Source of the DNA: Neobacillus endophyticus
GTDB lineage: Bacteria > Bacillota > Bacilli > Bacillales > Cytobacillaceae
DNA length: 64,000 nucleotides
Direction of reading: 5' to 3'
Assembly (NCBI RefSeq): GCF_013248975.1
Contig: NZ_JABRWH010000001.1
Coordinates: 2,624,001-2,688,000, forward strand
A program made the position numbers and the translations under genes. Of the stretch, positions 62,032 through 64,000 are shown one piece after another. Positions within the stretch are counted from its first letter, which is position 1, and the number at the start of each line of letters is the position of its first letter. The notes beneath the pieces were generated by a model that searched no databases, was not told the origin of the DNA, and worked only from the letters and a program-made list of their open reading frames with translations.

Positions 62032-62187
62032 GCTGATCGGGCCTTAATGGTTAGAAATTAAAAAGGACATTTTAATACCACAACGGGTCGAACTGTTGTA
62101 TAGTAGTAGTGGGGAAGGGAAAACTATCTCTTTTGATAAAATAAAACTATCATTATAAAATGATTCTAAATTTTTGAGGTGAAGATG

Positions 62188-63372
62188 ATGCAACTAACTG
62201 TAGCAAACCCTAACAATAACAAAGAGGATAAAACGGCACAAACTGCATTTTCAAGAACAAATCCGTTTCCTGCAAAAATACTTAAAAATGTTAATTTAAA
62301 TGGTGATGGATCCAGTAAAGAAACAAGACATATTGAGTTTTCGTTAAAGGGTTCCGGCCTTTCTTACGTTCCTGGTGATGCCCTAGGTATTGTCCCTGCA
62401 AATGATCCGGAATTAGTTGCCTCCCTTATGGAAGAAATGAAATGGGATCCTGAAATGACCATTACAATTAATAAGCAAGGCGAAACTCTCCCATTAAAGG
62501 AAGCGCTGACAAATCATTTTGAAATAACATTATTAACCAAAAAAATTATACAACAAGCAGCTCAATTAACAGAAAACGAAGAGTTACAAAAGCTTGCATC
62601 CCCAGAAAATGTAGATCAATTGAAAGAATATATTTATGGCCGTGATTTGCTTGATTTATTACGTGATTTCGGTCCATGGAAAGCAGATGCTCAAGAGATT
62701 GTCGGATTGCTTAGAAAAATGCCGCCAAGACTCTATTCAATCGCCAGCAGTTTAAGTGCACATCCAGATGAAGTACATTTAACGATCGGTACGGTACGCT
62801 ATAACTCCCACGGCCGAGACCGTAAAGGGGTTTGTTCAGTTCAATGTGCAGAGCGGAGGTTAGAAGGTGATACATTACCTGTATTCATTCAACCAAATAA
62901 GCATTTCCACCTTCCTGAATCCCATGACCAAGATATTATCATGGTCGGTCCTGGAACTGGAATTGCTCCGTTCCGTTCCTTTATCGAGGAGCGTGCAGTA
63001 AATAAAGCATCTGGTAGAAGCTGGCTGTTCTTTGGTGACCAGCATGCTGCAACAGACTTCTTATACAGAGAAGAATTGGAGCAATATCAGAAAGAAGGCG
63101 TTCTAACAAAATTAGATACAGCTTTCTCACGTGATTCAGCGCAAAAAGTATATGTACAGCACAAAATGCTGGAAAACAGCAAAGAATTATATGCCTGGCT
63201 GGAAAATGGAGCGAACTTCTATGTGTGCGGTGATAAAGAACATATGGCAAAGGATGTCCACAACGCACTAATTGAAGTAATTGCCAATGAAGGCACGATG
63301 AGCCAGGAAGATGCCGAAGCATATTTGAACAATTTGCAAAAACAAGGCCGCTATCAGCGTGATGTCTATTAA
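62188..63372 (+). CDS. CysJ-like FAD/NADPH reductase without flavodoxin domain
   Basis: The 394-aa protein aligns with the C-terminal two-thirds of sulfite reductase flavoprotein CysJ. It has the connecting domain (HIEFSLKGSGLSYVPGDALG), the FAD motif RLYSIASS, the NADPH motifs GPGTGIAPFRSF and YVCGDKEHMAKDV, and the usual C-terminal end RYQRDVY. The N-terminal FMN-binding flavodoxin domain of the 600-aa enzyme is absent. A normal ribosome site (GAGGTGA) precedes ATG 62188, so it is built as a short protein. It would need a separate flavodoxin, or reduce another acceptor. Confidence 0.88.
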   Translation: MQLTVANPNNNKEDKTAQTAFSRTNPFPAKILKNVNLNGDGSSKETRHIEFSLKGSGLSYVPGDALGIVPANDPELVASLMEEMKWDPEMTITINKQGETLPLKEALTNHFEITLLTKKIIQQAAQLTENEELQKLASPENVDQLKEYIYGRDLLDLLRDFGPWKADAQEIVGLLRKMPPRLYSIASSLSAHPDEVHLTIGTVRYNSHGRDRKGVCSVQCAERRLEGDTLPVFIQPNKHFHLPESHDQDIIMVGPGTGIAPFRSFIEERAVNKASGRSWLFFGDQHAATDFLYREELEQYQKEGVLTKLDTAFSRDSAQKVYVQHKMLENSKELYAWLENGANFYVCGDKEHMAKDVHNALIEVIANEGTMSQEDAEAYLNNLQKQGRYQRDVY

Positions 63373-63393
63373 TAAATCATAACAATCTTTCAC

Positions 63394-63448
63394 AAAAGAG
63401 TGACATTGTTCCCTATGAAAAAGGAGAATAAAGTCACTCTTTTTTCTT
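63394..63448 (+). terminator. Terminator of the CysJ-like gene
   Basis: AAAAGAGTGAC pairs with GTCACTCTTTT, then more T. Confidence 0.85.
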
Positions 63449-63454
63449 TTTGTC

Positions 63455-64000
63455 TAAAGAGTATTTTACTGCATTCAGAATCGGAATAACATGTCAATAT
63501 TGTGAAACTATGTTCAGGTTTATATAATTTAGTTGATTTTCGTGTAGGTAAGAAAATTCATAGGCGGAGAATTTCCGGCTAATGTATATAGAGGAAGTTT
63601 AAGAAGCAGATATTAGCGGAGATATTCCGATTAACTGCTCTTAATAAGACAAAATCCAAAGATTTGGATCATATAAAAGGAAAAACTTCCTTTATTTTCA
63701 AGGAAATAGAGGTATTTCCCAATTTAAACGGAATTTTACCGTTTATTTTTCAAACACATTGAAATCAATATTCAGCTATAACAGAGCCTTCATTTAAAGA
63801 CATATTAAGAATAAGCAGTAGAGATATTTGGAAAAGGAGAAAATTTTTGCATCAATAAATTTTATGAGTATTTTTAAGTTAATATGCTTCATTTGTATCT
63901 ATTTAACAGTTATTACAAATAAATCAATAAAACTTTACGCTCTCTTTATACGCATATAAAAGTCCGGAGTTATTCTATATATACATCTGGAGGGAGGGAG
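63455..64000. other. Gene-free 3' end with a series of small hairpins
   Basis: Five compact inverted repeats follow each other: CGGA/TCCG at 63565-63577, AGCAG...CGGA/TCCG...CTGCT at 63605-63639, GGAAAAACTTCC near 63679, GGAAATA/TATTTCC near 63701, and AAACGG/CCGTTT near 63726, two of them followed by T-rich tracts. Near the end GGAGGGAGGGAG (63990-64000) looks like the ribosome site of a gene beginning outside the window. Confidence 0.45.

Overview
The window comes from a low-GC, endospore-forming Bacillaceae (Bacillus sensu lato). The evidence is a spore-germination operon, SpoVR, UgtP-like, YhcT, YhcU, YhdB and YisL family genes, GGAGG-type ribosome sites, and GTG/TTG starts. A species cannot be named from sequence alone. 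No rRNA, tRNA or CRISPR array was seen.

Left part (1-20.4 kb): mostly chromosomal backbone. It holds a partial YhgE/Pip membrane protein, a small unknown protein and a cupin. The deoR-deoC-xapX deoxyribonucleoside module follows. Next is a three-gene operon of receiver protein, membrane-anchored HEAT-repeat protein and GT2 polysaccharide synthase. After it come pit and its DUF47 partner, a GlsB-type stress protein, and an IS1182-family element sitting in a terminator. The block ends with yhcT, yhcU, pgcA, an OmpR-type two-component system, yhdB, an M14 peptidase and spoVR. The yhcT-yhcU, pgcA and yhdB-spoVR neighbours recall the B. subtilis gene order.

Middle part (20.4-46 kb): accessory DNA made of small cassettes. 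These include DUF3231, a CBO0543-family membrane protein, LysR/GNAT, PadR/DUF2812, MerR, AbrB, XRE/membrane, an ABC-2 exporter, a TM2-like membrane protein, a diguanylate cyclase and GNAT. It also has an intact IS21 element, an ISXO2/IS1595-like remnant and a spoVR tail fragment. About ten copies of a short terminator-like palindromic repeat (core motif CAATCGGGCGCGATT) lie only between 20.4 and 39.5 kb. A gerA-gerC-gerB germinant-receptor operon closes this part.

Right part (46-56 kb): carbohydrate locus. A broken BglX-type GH3 gene has a nonsense codon and an inverted C-terminal fragment. It is followed by a YesM/YesN two-component system, a solute-binding lipoprotein without permeases, an array of ten 52-bp tandem repeats, and an intact secreted GH3/PA14 glucosidase.

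Far right (56-64 kb): a decaying envelope-stress-like regulon. Three promoters share the same box (two TCACATA-type repeats, then 31 bp, then TATACT). They face a response-regulator/kinase gene, a PAP2 phosphatase gene and a DUF4405 membrane-protein gene. The regulator and kinase have been fused by an internal deletion that removed the DNA-binding domain, and the DUF4405 gene carries an in-frame TAG. A UgtP-like glycosyltransferase, yisL and a CysJ-like reductase lacking its flavodoxin half complete the window.
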